Source: Streptomyces sp. TLI_105
GTDB taxonomy: Bacteria; Actinomycetota; Actinomycetes; Streptomycetales; Streptomycetaceae
DNA: 64,000 nt
Direction: 5' to 3'
Assembly (NCBI RefSeq): GCF_900105415.1
Contig: NZ_FNSM01000001.1
Span: forward strand, 1,054,001-1,118,000
The notes under the pieces are model-generated. The model made no database searches. It saw only the letters and a list, made by a program, of their open reading frames with translations, and had not been told where the DNA came from. The translations under genes were made by a program, and so were the position numbers. Below, piece by piece: positions 10,113 to 21,000 of the stretch (the stretch's first letter is position 1; every line of letters begins with the position of its first letter).

Positions 10113-10737
10113 CCGGGGGGAGCTCGCTCGCCGATCGGCTCCGCCCCGGGGCAGGGGAATGGGAGGGGGCGAGCGACCGGAGGAGCAGGGACGCCCACAG
10201 CTCGTGGAGTAAGAAGGGCGCGTGCGCAGGTGGCCCCGTGTCCGCGTACGGGCTCATCCGCAGAGCCCCGGAGGTCGCCAGTCGCTCGACGGCATCGGCA
10301 TGGGCAACCGGCAGTGCACCGGTCGTCGCGGTCTTCGCGTCATCCGGCAGCGTCGGTTCGACCTTCGTCTCATGAGGTTGCAGCCGCTCCTGTGACCGGG
10401 AGTTCGCCTGGAAGCATCGTCCGTCGCGTATCGACGCGCTCGTCGTCCGGTCGCAGGACGGCCAGGTCCCGGCCCGTCCCGGGACGTGCCGTGGGCCGCT
10501 GGGTCCACGCAGTGGCCGGCCTGGTTCCGGAACAGCCGGTCGTCCGGTGCCGCACCCTCCGGGTCTCGCCTGCACCAGGGCGGTCCGCTCCGGGTCCTCC
10601 GCGATCCGGGCGGTGGTCCGCTCCGGTACCGGGGTGCCGGGCGTACGGACGGCAGGAAGGCGCCCGGACCGGAACCGGCAGTGCGGAAGGCAGGTCGGGC
10701 GGCGGCCGGCGGCGCCTGGTGCGGATCCCGGACGAGG
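10113..10737. other. Stretch without a convincing gene
   Basis: About 625 bp between the collagenase upstream region and the RHS gene terminator. Open frames occur on both strands, but none has a clear ribosome-binding site, codon pattern or recognisable motif. No immunity-like gene follows the RHS gene on its strand. Confidence 0.5.
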
Positions 10738-10775
10738 GGGAAGGCCCCGACCACGTGTGTGGTCGGGGCCTTCCC
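10738..10775 (-). terminator. Strong terminator hairpin after the RHS gene
   Basis: A 17-bp perfect stem (10738-10754 with 10759-10775) with a GTGT tetraloop starts about 32 nt downstream of the RHS stop codon on the minus strand. Part of the arm sequence (GGGGCCTTCCCGGTG) is repeated next to it at about 10789-10804. Confidence 0.75.
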
Positions 10776-10806
10776 GGTGATGCTGGACGGGGCCTTCCCG
10801 GTGGTG

Positions 10807-13800
10807 CTAGCCGCCCCAGCCGAGGTTGCCGAAGTAGCCGTTGACGGTGTTGACGTTGCCTTGCCCGCGCAACTTGTACTCCTGGGCCATCCCCATCGCG
10901 TGCAGGGCGGCGTACGGACCGAAGTCCACGTTCCCCACGGTCGGGATCTTGATCTCCTCGTCGTAGTCGAAGTTCCAGTCCTTGAAGACCTGTACCTGGT
11001 ACGAGACCTTGCCCTTCTCGACCGAACCGGTCACCCGGTACTGCAGACCGCGCACCGCCAGGTACCAGTCGGGAGAGGCCGGACCCGCCGCGGCGTTCCT
11101 CCAACCGGAGTCGAAGTCGGTCCGCTCCGGCGCCGTGATGTCGTTCTCCCAGGACTTGAACTCCTGGTACAGGTAGCTGTCCAGGCTCTCCGCGACGCCC
11201 GCCGAGTCCATCAGGGAGTCCACCTCGTCCGGGTTGAGCCAGAAGTCCTCACCCGTGTTCCCGAGGTAGTGTTCCAGCGTGCTGGCGAACATCGGCAGGT
11301 TCGTTCCCTTGGCCAAGACGATGAACTGCCGCAACTGGATCACCGCGTCGCGGTCCGCCTGCGACTGCTGGCGCCAGCGCGTACCGGCGCCCCAGTCACC
11401 GTTCCCGCTGCGCCATGGCACCAGGTTGCTCTTCGCCGGCTGGCGCCTGACGGTGCTGTACATCGCCACGCCGTCCTCGTCGTAGCAGGTGTCGACGGTG
11501 CAGCCCGGACCGTGCTCGGGAGCCCACGCGGAGTTGTCGTTGTTGGCGCTGCAGCCGTCGCAGAACATGCCGCTGTCGTCCTTCGCGTTCACCGGGTTGC
11601 TGCCGCTGTACGCGTAGCCGTTCCACTGCTGCGGGTCGTCCGGGTCGATGACCGGGTCCGGGTTGAGGAACCGGCCCGCGACCGGGTCGTACTGACGGGC
11701 GCCGAGGTACGTCAGGCCGGTGTTGTCGTCCTTCGTGCCGCCGACGAAGCCCTTCTGGCCGCCCCAGACGCCCGCGGCCGGCTGGGTGCCGCGCGGGTTG
11801 CCGAAGGGGTCCATCGCCCGGCGGGTGACCGCGAGGGTGCCCGCGTCGATGGTCAGGACGCCCGAGCCGTGGTGGTCGGCCTGCTGGATGGTCAGGCCGC
11901 CCGCGCCCACGCGGACCATGGTGAGCCCGCCCGGGATCGAGTAGGAACGCGTACCGGTCAGAGTCTTGGCGACCGTGTCGTACGTCAGCTCGTCCTCGCC
12001 GAGGGTGACCGTGGTCTTCCCCGGGCTGCGGCGGACGATCGGATCCCCGTTCGCGTCGTACACGTACGAGGTCGTACGGTCCGTGCTCGTCCACTTCTGG
12101 CCGGCCGGGACCGGGGTCCCGCAGTCCGCGAGGAGCACGTCCACGCTGTTGGTGGCGACGTCACCGGGTACCCCGATGCAGCGCCCGGACGCCGGGTTGT
12201 GGAGGGTGCCGTCGGCGCGCCGGTTCCAGGTCTGCGCGGCGGAGCCGTCACAGGGCTGGTTCTGGATCACGGAGCCGGCCGTGGTGCCCATCGCGGTCAC
12301 GCACTTGTTGAACACCTTGAGCACGTCGCCGGTGAGCGAGTAGCGCTGGCCGCCGCCCGAGTTGCAGGTGTAGATCTGGATCGGCTGCCCGTTCGCGGAG
12401 CTCCCGCCCTGGACGTCGAGGCACTTGCCGCCGACGCCGGTGATGGCGATCGCCTGCGTGAGGGTGTCCATCCGGTTGTCCGGGGTCCACGTGATGCCGG
12501 TGGTGCCGGTCTTCGACGTGTACTGGTCCACCGGGTTGCCGGAGCCGTCGTAGCGGTTGCTGCCCGACTTGTTGACCGTGCTGCCGGTCTTGGTGGTGCT
12601 GGAGGTCAACGCGTGCGGACCGCCGTTGCCCGCACCGCTGTTGACGGTGCCGGAGGCCGGGTAGCCCTGCGTCGTGGTGACGTCCTTGGTGATGTCCCCG
12701 GTCAGGTCCTTGCTGACGAACGCCGTGCGGTTGCCCGTCACGTCGTACGAGAACTCGTGCCAGTACGGGTTGCCGCCGCCGACCGTGGCCGCCGACGGAG
12801 TGGTGTTGGCGCAGGACCCCTGGTCGGAGGTCTGGCCCGCACCGGGAGCGGTCAGGCCGCCCTTGTCCGTCCAGGCCGCCGTCATCCGGCCGAGGTGGTC
12901 CAGCGTGAAGCACTCCCGGTCCTGGGCGGCCGGGTTGTTGTCGGGCGTGTTGGTGACGGAGCTGATCCGGCCGGACTTGTCGTACGTGTACGAGGTCTGC
13001 TGGACCGCGCCGGTGACCGAGGTCTGCTTGTCCAGCAGCTGGCCCTTCAGGCGCCCGGTGCCCTGGTCGTAGTCCAGGGTGGTGACGACCTGCTTCTCGA
13101 ACGGGTTGACCGTCGAGCGGACCACCCGGCCGAAGGCGTCGTACTCCGTCTGCACGTCGTACGTGGTCGCGCCGGCGTACTTGTAGAGCTGGCCGTGGTC
13201 GTTGTACCAGTAGTTCATGTCGTCGACCGGCAGACCGCCGACGGCCGGCAGCAGCGCGGTCTTGCGTTCACCGGTGAGCTTGTCGAACGTGCTGGTCGCC
13301 GTGTACGTGAACGTACCGGTCTGGCCGACCTCGCTGCCGGGGATGCTGATGCGCATGCCGGTCGCGCGGTAGCCGTTGTCGTACCCGGTGACGGCGTTGG
13401 TGTAGGCCTGGCCGGCCGTGCCCCCGACGTAGCGGGTGGACGAGGCCGGCTTGCCCTTGCCGTTGGCGACCGAGTCGTACGTCCAGCCGACGAGCTGCTT
13501 GGCGCCGCTCACCGTGCCGTCGTACAGGCCGGTCTGCCGGTCTGCCAGGTCGTACGTGCGGACCAGGGTCCTGCCACGGCCGTCCTTGGAGGTGGCCAGG
13601 CGCCCCGCGGTGTCGTACGTCTGCGTGGTGATGCCCGTGTCCGGCTCGGTCGCGGAGACCTGCCGGCCCTGGAGGTCGTACCCGTAGGACCAGGTGTTGC
13701 CCGCGGCGTCCTTGCGCGTGGCGGGCTTGCCGTCCGCCGTGTACGTGTACGTCGACACGGTGGCGTCGGCGGCGTCGCCCGTCACGGTCGGGGTGCGGTA

Positions 13801-16800
13801 CTGCCAGCGGGCCGTGGTGCGACCGCGGGCGTCGAGCAGCACGCTGCTCGGCCAGGACCCGGCCGGCGGCACGGTGTCCGTCCGGTCGACGCCGGGGTAG
13901 GCGGTGGTGGTGCGGCTCTGCTCGGTGCCCTTGGACCAGGCGGCCACCACGGTCGCACGTCCCAGGCCGTCATAGGTCGTGCGGGACTGGGCGGGGACCG
14001 ATGACTCCGCCGCGCTCACGAGCGTGCCCGACGGGCCCGAGTCGTTGTTGTACCAGGGGGAGTTCGTCACCCGGACCCGGCCCTGGGAGTCGTACAGGTT
14101 GTCGCTGATCAGGCGGCCCGAGTAGGCGGGGTTCGCCGGGGACTCCTGGGTCTGCCGGTCCCGGCCGAAGCCGTCGATGATGTTGACGCTCTTCAGGTAG
14201 ACCGGGGTGGTGCCGTCCTTCTTCAAGGAGGAGGTGGTCACCGCCGACGGCGTGCCGGCCGTCTGGGAGATCGCGTAGCCGAACGTCGTGTCGGCGTTCG
14301 GCTCGGTGGCCGGGGCACGGCCGGGACGCCAGACGGCGGTCACCCGGCCGAGCGCGTCGTAACGCAGCGTCGTGACCTTGCCGTTGGGGTCGGTCACCGT
14401 CAGCGGGAGGCCGCGGCGCGGGTCCAGGGTGCTGACGGTGTCCCACGAGACCGTCGTCGGCTGGCCGGGGGCGGAGGCCGACGAGGTCGACGAGGACGGC
14501 AGCTCGCCGGTGGCGGGGCTGAAGGTGGTGCGGGTCACCGATCCGCCGGGGTGCTGGGCGTCCGTACGCGTCGGGTCGGTGACCGTCAGGACGCGGCCGT
14601 ACCCGTCGTAGGTGCTGACCTTGCTCGTGGTGAACTGGGCCGAGCCGTCACCCGCGTACTGGGCCATCTCCTCGGTCGAGGTCGGGTTGCCCGCGGCGCC
14701 GGCCTGCCCGAAGGGCTTGCCGTCGAAGAGGACGCGCTTGCGCTCGACGGTGTTCGCGGCCGCGGCGGCGGCGGTGCACGCGTTCGCCCCGGACACCCTC
14801 AGGGTCTCGGAGACGAGGTTCATGCGCTGCGGGTCGGTGCCGGCCGCGTACGTCGTGCGGGTGCAGACGTCCTCGGTGCCGTCGGCCTGGTCGAGCTCGG
14901 TGACCGGGCGGTTGCCGTTCGCGGCGTCCGTGACCGTGGTCTTCGTGGCCGTGGACCAGGTGCCGTCGGTCTTCCTGGAGCTGGTCGTGTCGGTCTTGGT
15001 GGTGAACGGGACCCGGGCGACCAGGTCGGGCAGGCCCGTGCGGGTCTGCGTGGCCGTGGCGACCTCGCCGCTGACGCCGGTGACGGTGTGGGTGGCGACG
15101 GAGCCGCCGGCCTGGTCGAAGGTCTCGGTCTGCAGGACCTGGCCCGACAGCCACTCGTGGTCGGTGACCGAGCGGCCGAGCGCGTCGGTGAGGGTGACGC
15201 TGCGCGCCGATCCGCTCTTGCGGACGTCGCCGTTCATGCCCTGCCGGTAGGTGGTCCGCACCTGGGCCTTGGGGCCGTCGTTCCCGCTGCCCCTGGTGAC
15301 GGTCACCGTCGCGAAGCCGCGGAACTCACCCCAGGTACGGGCGTTGGCCTCGGTGAACTGGCTGTCGTCGCGGTGCCAGCCGGCCGGCCCGTACGCGAAG
15401 GCGGTGATCTTCTGCGGGGCGTCGGTCGCCGTGTCGTTCTCGGTCAGGGACTTGACCGTGTGGTGGTGGAACCAGTCGAGGACCGGAGCCGAGTCGGCGA
15501 CGGAGCCCGGCGGCAGCCAGCGCACCGGGTAGCAGGCCAGCGTGTTGTCGTCCTCGGCCGTCGGCATCACGTTGTTCACGCGCGAACAGGCGGGCAGGTT
15601 GTAGTCGACGTTGAGGACCCCGCCGGTCTCGTTGGCGATCTGCTGGATCCGCGGCCGGTTCATGATCGGCGGGGCGGGGACCAGGTCGGTGCCGTCGACC
15701 CGGTTGGGCAGCATCACCGGCGTGAACTTCACCGGCGGGAGCGGCACGGTGGGCGTCTCCGTCAGGCCGGTGCGCTGGACGGAGTCCAGCCACAGGACCT
15801 TCTGGCTGGTCGCGTCGAGGGGGTTCGGGAAGGAGTGCTTCAGCTCGTACGAGTCGACGCCCTTCCAGGCCCCGCCGACCCGCACCTCGGTGAGCACGGA
15901 GGACAGCCGCTTCGTCGTGAAGTAGGTGGGCGCGTATTTGGTGCACGTGCCGGAGGACTTGCACTCCTGGTTGACGGGCACGTCGGGCCACTTGGTGCTG
16001 TTGGCGGCCGTGCGCGTCGCCGGGTCACAGGGCGTGGCGTCGGTGCAGCGCTCCACGGCTGTGAAGGTCACCCGGGCGGCGGGCTGCAGCGCGCCCTTGG
16101 CGGCCACCTGCTCGTCGAGCTTCTGGCCGTACTTCACCGAGGCGAGGGTGGTGGCGCGGGTGTACGCGGTCTGCGTGCCGGTGCCGTTGTTCTGGGCGCC
16201 GCCGCGGTTGTACCAGTTCGTCTCGGGGGCCCAGGTGTAGGTGGTGAGGTTCCCGTTCGGGTCCACGATGTGGTCGAGGGAGAGCCGCTGCCACATCAGG
16301 CACTGGGAGGCGTTGCCCTTGGCGGAGTCGTAGCAGGGATCTCCGCTCTTGGGCGAGTAGACGGGGACACTGGAGACGGAGTTCGTCGCCGGGTCCGTCT
16401 TGTCGCCGCCCGGCAGGTGGTTGATGCCGAAGTAGTAGACGGTGCCGACCGGGTCGGTGACCTTGGCGTAGGCGCCGTCGCGCACACCGTTGGCCGCGCC
16501 CGAGCCGAACTCGACACGCGTGCCGTCGTCGTTCTTCAGGCGCCACACACCGGTGGCGGCGTCGTTCGCGGCACCCGAGGCGGCCACCCGGACGAGCGGC
16601 CCGGAGTGCGCGCCGAGGGAGAGCGAGGCGTTGTACCCGGCCCAGCACAGGTCGCCGGAGTCCTTGATGCCGGCCTTGTCGCAGACCTTGTACGTGCGCT
16701 CGATGAAGCCGGGGTTGAGCTCCCAGCCGTCACCGATCCACGAGGCCTGGGAGTTGGTGGCCGACGTACGGCCGTCGACGCTGGAGGAGTCGTACTTCAG

Positions 16801-17745
16801 CGTGAGGTCCGGTGCCGCCCCGCCGAGGGCGGCGGGGACCTGCAGGGCGTAGTCGTACGTCAGCGAGCCCGAGGCGTTGCCGGACGCCCACGCCGAGGAG
16901 GGGGTGAGCGCGGTGGCGGTGTAGTCACCGCCACCGCCCTTCTCCTCGGTGTCGGCGGCGAGCAGCAGCGGGGCCGCCGTCCCGGCGGGGGCGGCGCCCA
17001 CGGAGGCGGCGAACCCGGACGGGGCGGCCGACCGCTCGCCGGCCGCGAGGGGTGCTCCCGCCGCCGGTACGGCCACCTCGGCCGTGAGCCGGCCGGTCGC
17101 CTTGTCGACCCGTACGGCGAGCGGGGTGCGCACACGGCAGGCGGCCACCTGGGGAGTGGTCGCCGCGCAGGCGGGCAGGGTCACCAGACGGCCCCGCGAG
17201 GCGAACTGGCCGCCGGTCGCCTTCTGGAGGGCGGCCATGTCGAACCCGACCGTCATCGGCGTGCGGGTGCCGGTGCCCTGGGCGGCGCGGTCGGCGGTCA
17301 GGGTGAAGAGCAGTCCGTCGACGCCCGCCTTGCGGGCGGTCGCCGCGTCGTTGCGGACGACGGTGACGGCGGGCGGCGCGCCCTTGGCGCCCTTGCCGGC
17401 GCGGGAGACCCAGACCGGCAGGGCCCCGGCCCTGGCCTGGCCCTTCGTAGTCGTCCGGGCCGTCCCGACGAGCCGGGTCACCGGAGCCGTGGGCGTAGTG
17501 GCGGCGGCCCGTGGGGGCACCGGGCGCGGCGGCTTGACCCGCTCGGCCGGGCCCTTCGGCTTGAGCGGTACGGACGCCGTGCGCGGCAGCGGCGTCCTGG
17601 GCGGCCGCCAGACCGTGTCGAAGTCGGGCGTCGCCGCGCCCGCCGGCGGTATCGCCAGAAGTGATGTGGCCAAAGCGAGCACCATCGGGACGGTCACCCG
17701 TCTCCAGTGGTGTCGCCGAGAAGCGTGCATGCCGGTGTGCGGCAT
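10807..17745 (-). CDS. Giant secreted RHS/YD-repeat protein with inserted ricin-B lectin, polymorphic-toxin-like
   Basis: 2312-residue exported protein. After a signal peptide (ending near residue 38, GAA-ATP) and a Pro/Ala-rich stretch comes a SpvB-like N-terminal segment (about residue 290 on, LTYDYALQVP ... WIGDGWELNPG). Many YD repeats follow (YDALGRV, YDLQGRQ, YDKSGRI). A ricin-B-type lectin (about residues 1760-1890, with KCLDVQGG and QTWNRR) interrupts the repeats just before the RHS core (LGARQYDPVAGRFLNPDP, about 2010-2035). The roughly 250 residues after the core diverge and would be the payload by analogy with RHS toxins; I do not recognise the fold. No immunity gene follows. The ATG at 17745 has GGGGG upstream. 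Divergent from the LamG/ricin gene, with which it shares lectin type. Confidence 0.85.
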   Translation of the reverse strand: MPHTGMHASRRHHWRRVTVPMVLALATSLLAIPPAGAATPDFDTVWRPPRTPLPRTASVPLKPKGPAERVKPPRPVPPRAAATTPTAPVTRLVGTARTTTKGQARAGALPVWVSRAGKGAKGAPPAVTVVRNDAATARKAGVDGLLFTLTADRAAQGTGTRTPMTVGFDMAALQKATGGQFASRGRLVTLPACAATTPQVAACRVRTPLAVRVDKATGRLTAEVAVPAAGAPLAAGERSAAPSGFAASVGAAPAGTAAPLLLAADTEEKGGGGDYTATALTPSSAWASGNASGSLTYDYALQVPAALGGAAPDLTLKYDSSSVDGRTSATNSQASWIGDGWELNPGFIERTYKVCDKAGIKDSGDLCWAGYNASLSLGAHSGPLVRVAASGAANDAATGVWRLKNDDGTRVEFGSGAANGVRDGAYAKVTDPVGTVYYFGINHLPGGDKTDPATNSVSSVPVYSPKSGDPCYDSAKGNASQCLMWQRLSLDHIVDPNGNLTTYTWAPETNWYNRGGAQNNGTGTQTAYTRATTLASVKYGQKLDEQVAAKGALQPAARVTFTAVERCTDATPCDPATRTAANSTKWPDVPVNQECKSSGTCTKYAPTYFTTKRLSSVLTEVRVGGAWKGVDSYELKHSFPNPLDATSQKVLWLDSVQRTGLTETPTVPLPPVKFTPVMLPNRVDGTDLVPAPPIMNRPRIQQIANETGGVLNVDYNLPACSRVNNVMPTAEDDNTLACYPVRWLPPGSVADSAPVLDWFHHHTVKSLTENDTATDAPQKITAFAYGPAGWHRDDSQFTEANARTWGEFRGFATVTVTRGSGNDGPKAQVRTTYRQGMNGDVRKSGSARSVTLTDALGRSVTDHEWLSGQVLQTETFDQAGGSVATHTVTGVSGEVATATQTRTGLPDLVARVPFTTKTDTTSSRKTDGTWSTATKTTVTDAANGNRPVTELDQADGTEDVCTRTTYAAGTDPQRMNLVSETLRVSGANACTAAAAAANTVERKRVLFDGKPFGQAGAAGNPTSTEEMAQYAGDGSAQFTTSKVSTYDGYGRVLTVTDPTRTDAQHPGGSVTRTTFSPATGELPSSSTSSASAPGQPTTVSWDTVSTLDPRRGLPLTVTDPNGKVTTLRYDALGRVTAVWRPGRAPATEPNADTTFGYAISQTAGTPSAVTTSSLKKDGTTPVYLKSVNIIDGFGRDRQTQESPANPAYSGRLISDNLYDSQGRVRVTNSPWYNNDSGPSGTLVSAAESSVPAQSRTTYDGLGRATVVAAWSKGTEQSRTTTAYPGVDRTDTVPPAGSWPSSVLLDARGRTTARWQYRTPTVTGDAADATVSTYTYTADGKPATRKDAAGNTWSYGYDLQGRQVSATEPDTGITTQTYDTAGRLATSKDGRGRTLVRTYDLADRQTGLYDGTVSGAKQLVGWTYDSVANGKGKPASSTRYVGGTAGQAYTNAVTGYDNGYRATGMRISIPGSEVGQTGTFTYTATSTFDKLTGERKTALLPAVGGLPVDDMNYWYNDHGQLYKYAGATTYDVQTEYDAFGRVVRSTVNPFEKQVVTTLDYDQGTGRLKGQLLDKQTSVTGAVQQTSYTYDKSGRISSVTNTPDNNPAAQDRECFTLDHLGRMTAAWTDKGGLTAPGAGQTSDQGSCANTTPSAATVGGGNPYWHEFSYDVTGNRTAFVSKDLTGDITKDVTTTQGYPASGTVNSGAGNGGPHALTSSTTKTGSTVNKSGSNRYDGSGNPVDQYTSKTGTTGITWTPDNRMDTLTQAIAITGVGGKCLDVQGGSSANGQPIQIYTCNSGGGQRYSLTGDVLKVFNKCVTAMGTTAGSVIQNQPCDGSAAQTWNRRADGTLHNPASGRCIGVPGDVATNSVDVLLADCGTPVPAGQKWTSTDRTTSYVYDANGDPIVRRSPGKTTVTLGEDELTYDTVAKTLTGTRSYSIPGGLTMVRVGAGGLTIQQADHHGSGVLTIDAGTLAVTRRAMDPFGNPRGTQPAAGVWGGQKGFVGGTKDDNTGLTYLGARQYDPVAGRFLNPDPVIDPDDPQQWNGYAYSGSNPVNAKDDSGMFCDGCSANNDNSAWAPEHGPGCTVDTCYDEDGVAMYSTVRRQPAKSNLVPWRSGNGDWGAGTRWRQQSQADRDAVIQLRQFIVLAKGTNLPMFASTLEHYLGNTGEDFWLNPDEVDSLMDSAGVAESLDSYLYQEFKSWENDITAPERTDFDSGWRNAAAGPASPDWYLAVRGLQYRVTGSVEKGKVSYQVQVFKDWNFDYDEEIKIPTVGNVDFGPYAALHAMGMAQEYKLRGQGNVNTVNGYFGNLGWGG

Positions 17746-18018
17746 CGCTCATCCCCCCGCTGAACTAGACGCCGTTGATCCGGGTGATCACCGGCTCAAG
17801 CGCGTGAACGTATCAGCCAGTTGAGGGTCAAGTCATTTTGCGGCCACTTTTGGGGCAAGTGACGAAGATCACTCCGCGGCCAATTGCTGACGACCTCTGG
17901 CAGGAGGGGCGGAATCAGCCACTCCGGACTTTGATCACGAAGCGAGTTCCTGCCAGAGTGCCCCGCTCCGGGGCCGGACGGCCCCGGTCGTACCTGTATG
18001 GGGGGAGTGGGCAGTCGC

Positions 18019-21000
18019 ATGTCCAACGCACGAAGAGCCGGCTTGAGACGGCGAGTTCCGGCCAGTCTGGCCGCAGGGGTTTCGGCGGTTCTCCTGCTGG
18101 CGACTCCGTATGTGGCGGAGGCCGCGCCGTTGCCCGTGCCGGACGCTCCGACGAAGCCGCGACCGTCGGCCGCGCCCGCGGCGTCCACCGCGGGCGGCAG
18201 GCCTGCCGCTCCGTCGGACGCCCCCGCGCGCACGGTGATCGAGAAGGCCTTGGCGCTGGCGGCGAAGACCGGCAGGGACGTTCCGGTCACCGAGCTTACG
18301 ACGGAGTTCGCGACGACGGTCGCCACCCCCGAGCGCAGACTGCGTACCGACAGCCACGTGCTGCCGCAGCGCACCAAGGACGACAAGGGCCGCTGGAAGG
18401 CCCTGGACGACACCCTGGCCGTCCGTGCCGACGGCACCGTCGCGCCCGGGGCCGCCAGCTCCGACCTGGTCATCTCCGGGGGCGGCAGCGGCCCGCTGGC
18501 CACCATGACCACCGAGGACGGCAAGCGGCTGGCCGTCTCCTCGCCGTTCCCGGGGCCGCTCCCCAAACCCGTGCTGAGGGGCAACGACGCGCTCTTCGAG
18601 AACGTGGCACCGGACACGGACCTCCAGGTGAGCGCCACCAAGTACGGCGGCTACACGACCGTCGTGGTCCTGCGCACCCCGGCCGCGGCCGCCAACCCGG
18701 CCGTGCGGAACCTGGTGTTCCCCACCGTCACAGACGGCCTGGCCCTGGCGAAGGGCAAGGACGGCAGCCTCACCGCCGCAGCCGGCGGGGACACGGTCTT
18801 CCGCGCCCCGGCCCCGCTGATGTGGTCCGCCGGCGAGGCCCGCAAGCCCGCCGCCAAGGGCTCGCGCCACGCCGACCTCCATGCCCCCGGCGCGATGGAC
18901 TCCACCGGCGGCAGGGCCGCCCCGAGCAGCGCCGACGGCCCCGGGGCCGGAGCCACCGTGGCCCGCATCCCGGTGACCGGCGCGAAGGTCTCCGGTCCCG
19001 GCAAGGGCGCCGCGGGTGAGATCGCCCTGGCGCCCGGTGCCGAGCTGCTCGACGGCGCCGCCACCGCGTACCCGATCTACGTCGACCCCTCGTGGTCGGT
19101 GGACAGCCGCGGCAAGTCGCACCACGCCTGGGTCCAGCAGGCGTACGACACGGGCAACTACGACCGCACGGGCTCCACCGACCGGGACAAGCCCGGAGTG
19201 GGGTACCAGGGCTGGGAGACCGACAAGGGCATCGAGCGCGCTCTCTACGAGTTCGACCTGAACGGCTACGCGGGCGCGACGGTCAACTACGCGAAGCTCC
19301 GTCTGGAGCAGTACGTCTCCGCCGACTGGTCGTGCACCACCAAATACCCCGTGCACCTCTACCGCGCCGGAGCCTTCGGTTCCACGGTCAAGTGGAGCAA
19401 CCACCAGATCCGTGAGTGGATCCAGAACCAGGACGTCGGCGGCAACGGCAACAGCGGTGACTGCTACGCCAACATCCCCGTCGAGTTCGACGTCACCAAC
19501 GCCCTGCGCGACGGCATCCGCGACACCGGCACCCCGCTCGCCTTCGCCCTGACCGGCCAGGAGGGCACGGGCGACAGGATCGCGTTCAAGCGGTTCGCCT
19601 ACACCGCGGTGCTCAGCGCCGAGTACGACTTCCCGCCGCGCGTCCCCGAGAACCAGCGCACCGTTCCCGCCCCGCGCCGGGTGGTCGCGGGCGACACCCA
19701 GGCCTGCGGCGCCGTGCCCGGCGAGCAGTTCGGTTGGATCACCACCCCGACGGTCACGATCGCGTCCAAGGTCTCCAGCCCGAACCAGGGCCAGCTCACC
19801 CAGTGGCTGAACATGTGGGAGCACAACACGGGCGCCACCGTGCACACGGGCTGGTCCGGCTTCGTGGCCACCGGCACCGACGCCACGTACACCGTGCCGC
19901 TCGGCGCGATCGAGGACGGTCACAACTACGGCTGGGCGGTCCACGGCGACGACGGCCTGCTGCGCGGTCCCTCCACCACCTCGTGCCACTTCGCGGTCGA
20001 CCTGACCCCGCCGGTGCTGGAGTTCGGCCGCTTCACCGACCCGGCCACCCAGTTCCCGCCGGCCGGCAACGGCCAGATCACCAAGCTGCGCCTCGGCGAC
20101 ACGGGCTCCCTCCCTGTCACCGCCTCCGACCCGAGCCCGGGCGCGGGCCTGCGCAGCTCCGGACTGGCCTGCGTCGAGTGGGGCTTCGACCCACAGCTCA
20201 CCGGTGCCCAGAAGCAGTGCGCGCCGGCCGGCAGCGCGCTCAGCGTCAGCTCCCTGAGCGTCAAGCCCACCCACTGGGGCACCAACATCGTCTACGCCCG
20301 GGTCCTGGACGAGGCGGGCAACTCCTCGCAGACCCAGTCGTACGCCTTCTACGTCCCGTGGAAGGACGGCGCGGTCGCCTTCGGTGACACCACCGGCGAC
20401 GCCCGCTCCGACATCCTGCTCCCCGACACCGCGGGCAACCTCGTCACGCACGGCCGCGCCACCGACGGCACCGCCCGCAGCATGATCCCCAGCGGCACCG
20501 GCGCCACCGCTCTCCAGGCCCCGGAGGTCTCCTCCGGCCTGACCTGGAAGGACTACCGCACCGTCCACCGCGGCTCGCTCGACCCGGGCCGGAACGTGGA
20601 CGACCTGTTCGTCCACCAGGAGCCGGCCACGCCCGGCGCCCTCGCCGGAGCGCAGCTCTTCGTCTACGACAACACCCTCTCCGACCCGGGTCGGTTCACG
20701 CTCGGCACGAAGGCCACGCTCGACAAGCCCGACTGCGACACGGCGTACACCACTTCGTGCAGCGGCTACCACAACGTCGGGACCTGGCAGCACTCCAGCC
20801 AGATCACCCCGACCGGCCCGGCCCGCACCACGCGGACGCCCAGCCGGCAGGTGACGGACGCCACCGGCGTGCTGGCCGTGGAGTCCGGCAACCTCTGGTT
20901 CTACCCGGTCAAGACCAACCAGACCCTGGCCCCGCCCACCCTGGTGGACGCGTCCGGCACCTGGGACGACAAGGACCTGATGGTCCCGGGCAACGCCCTG

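Noticed and set aside
10105..10575. Minus-strand frame of 156 codons downstream of the RHS gene (possible immunity gene)
   Set aside because: Composition and lack of a start-associated ribosome-binding site do not support coding; the RHS terminator precedes it.
14551..17664. 1037-codon open frame opposite the RHS gene
   Set aside because: Antisense to an unambiguous protein and without recognisable domains; high-GC artefact.
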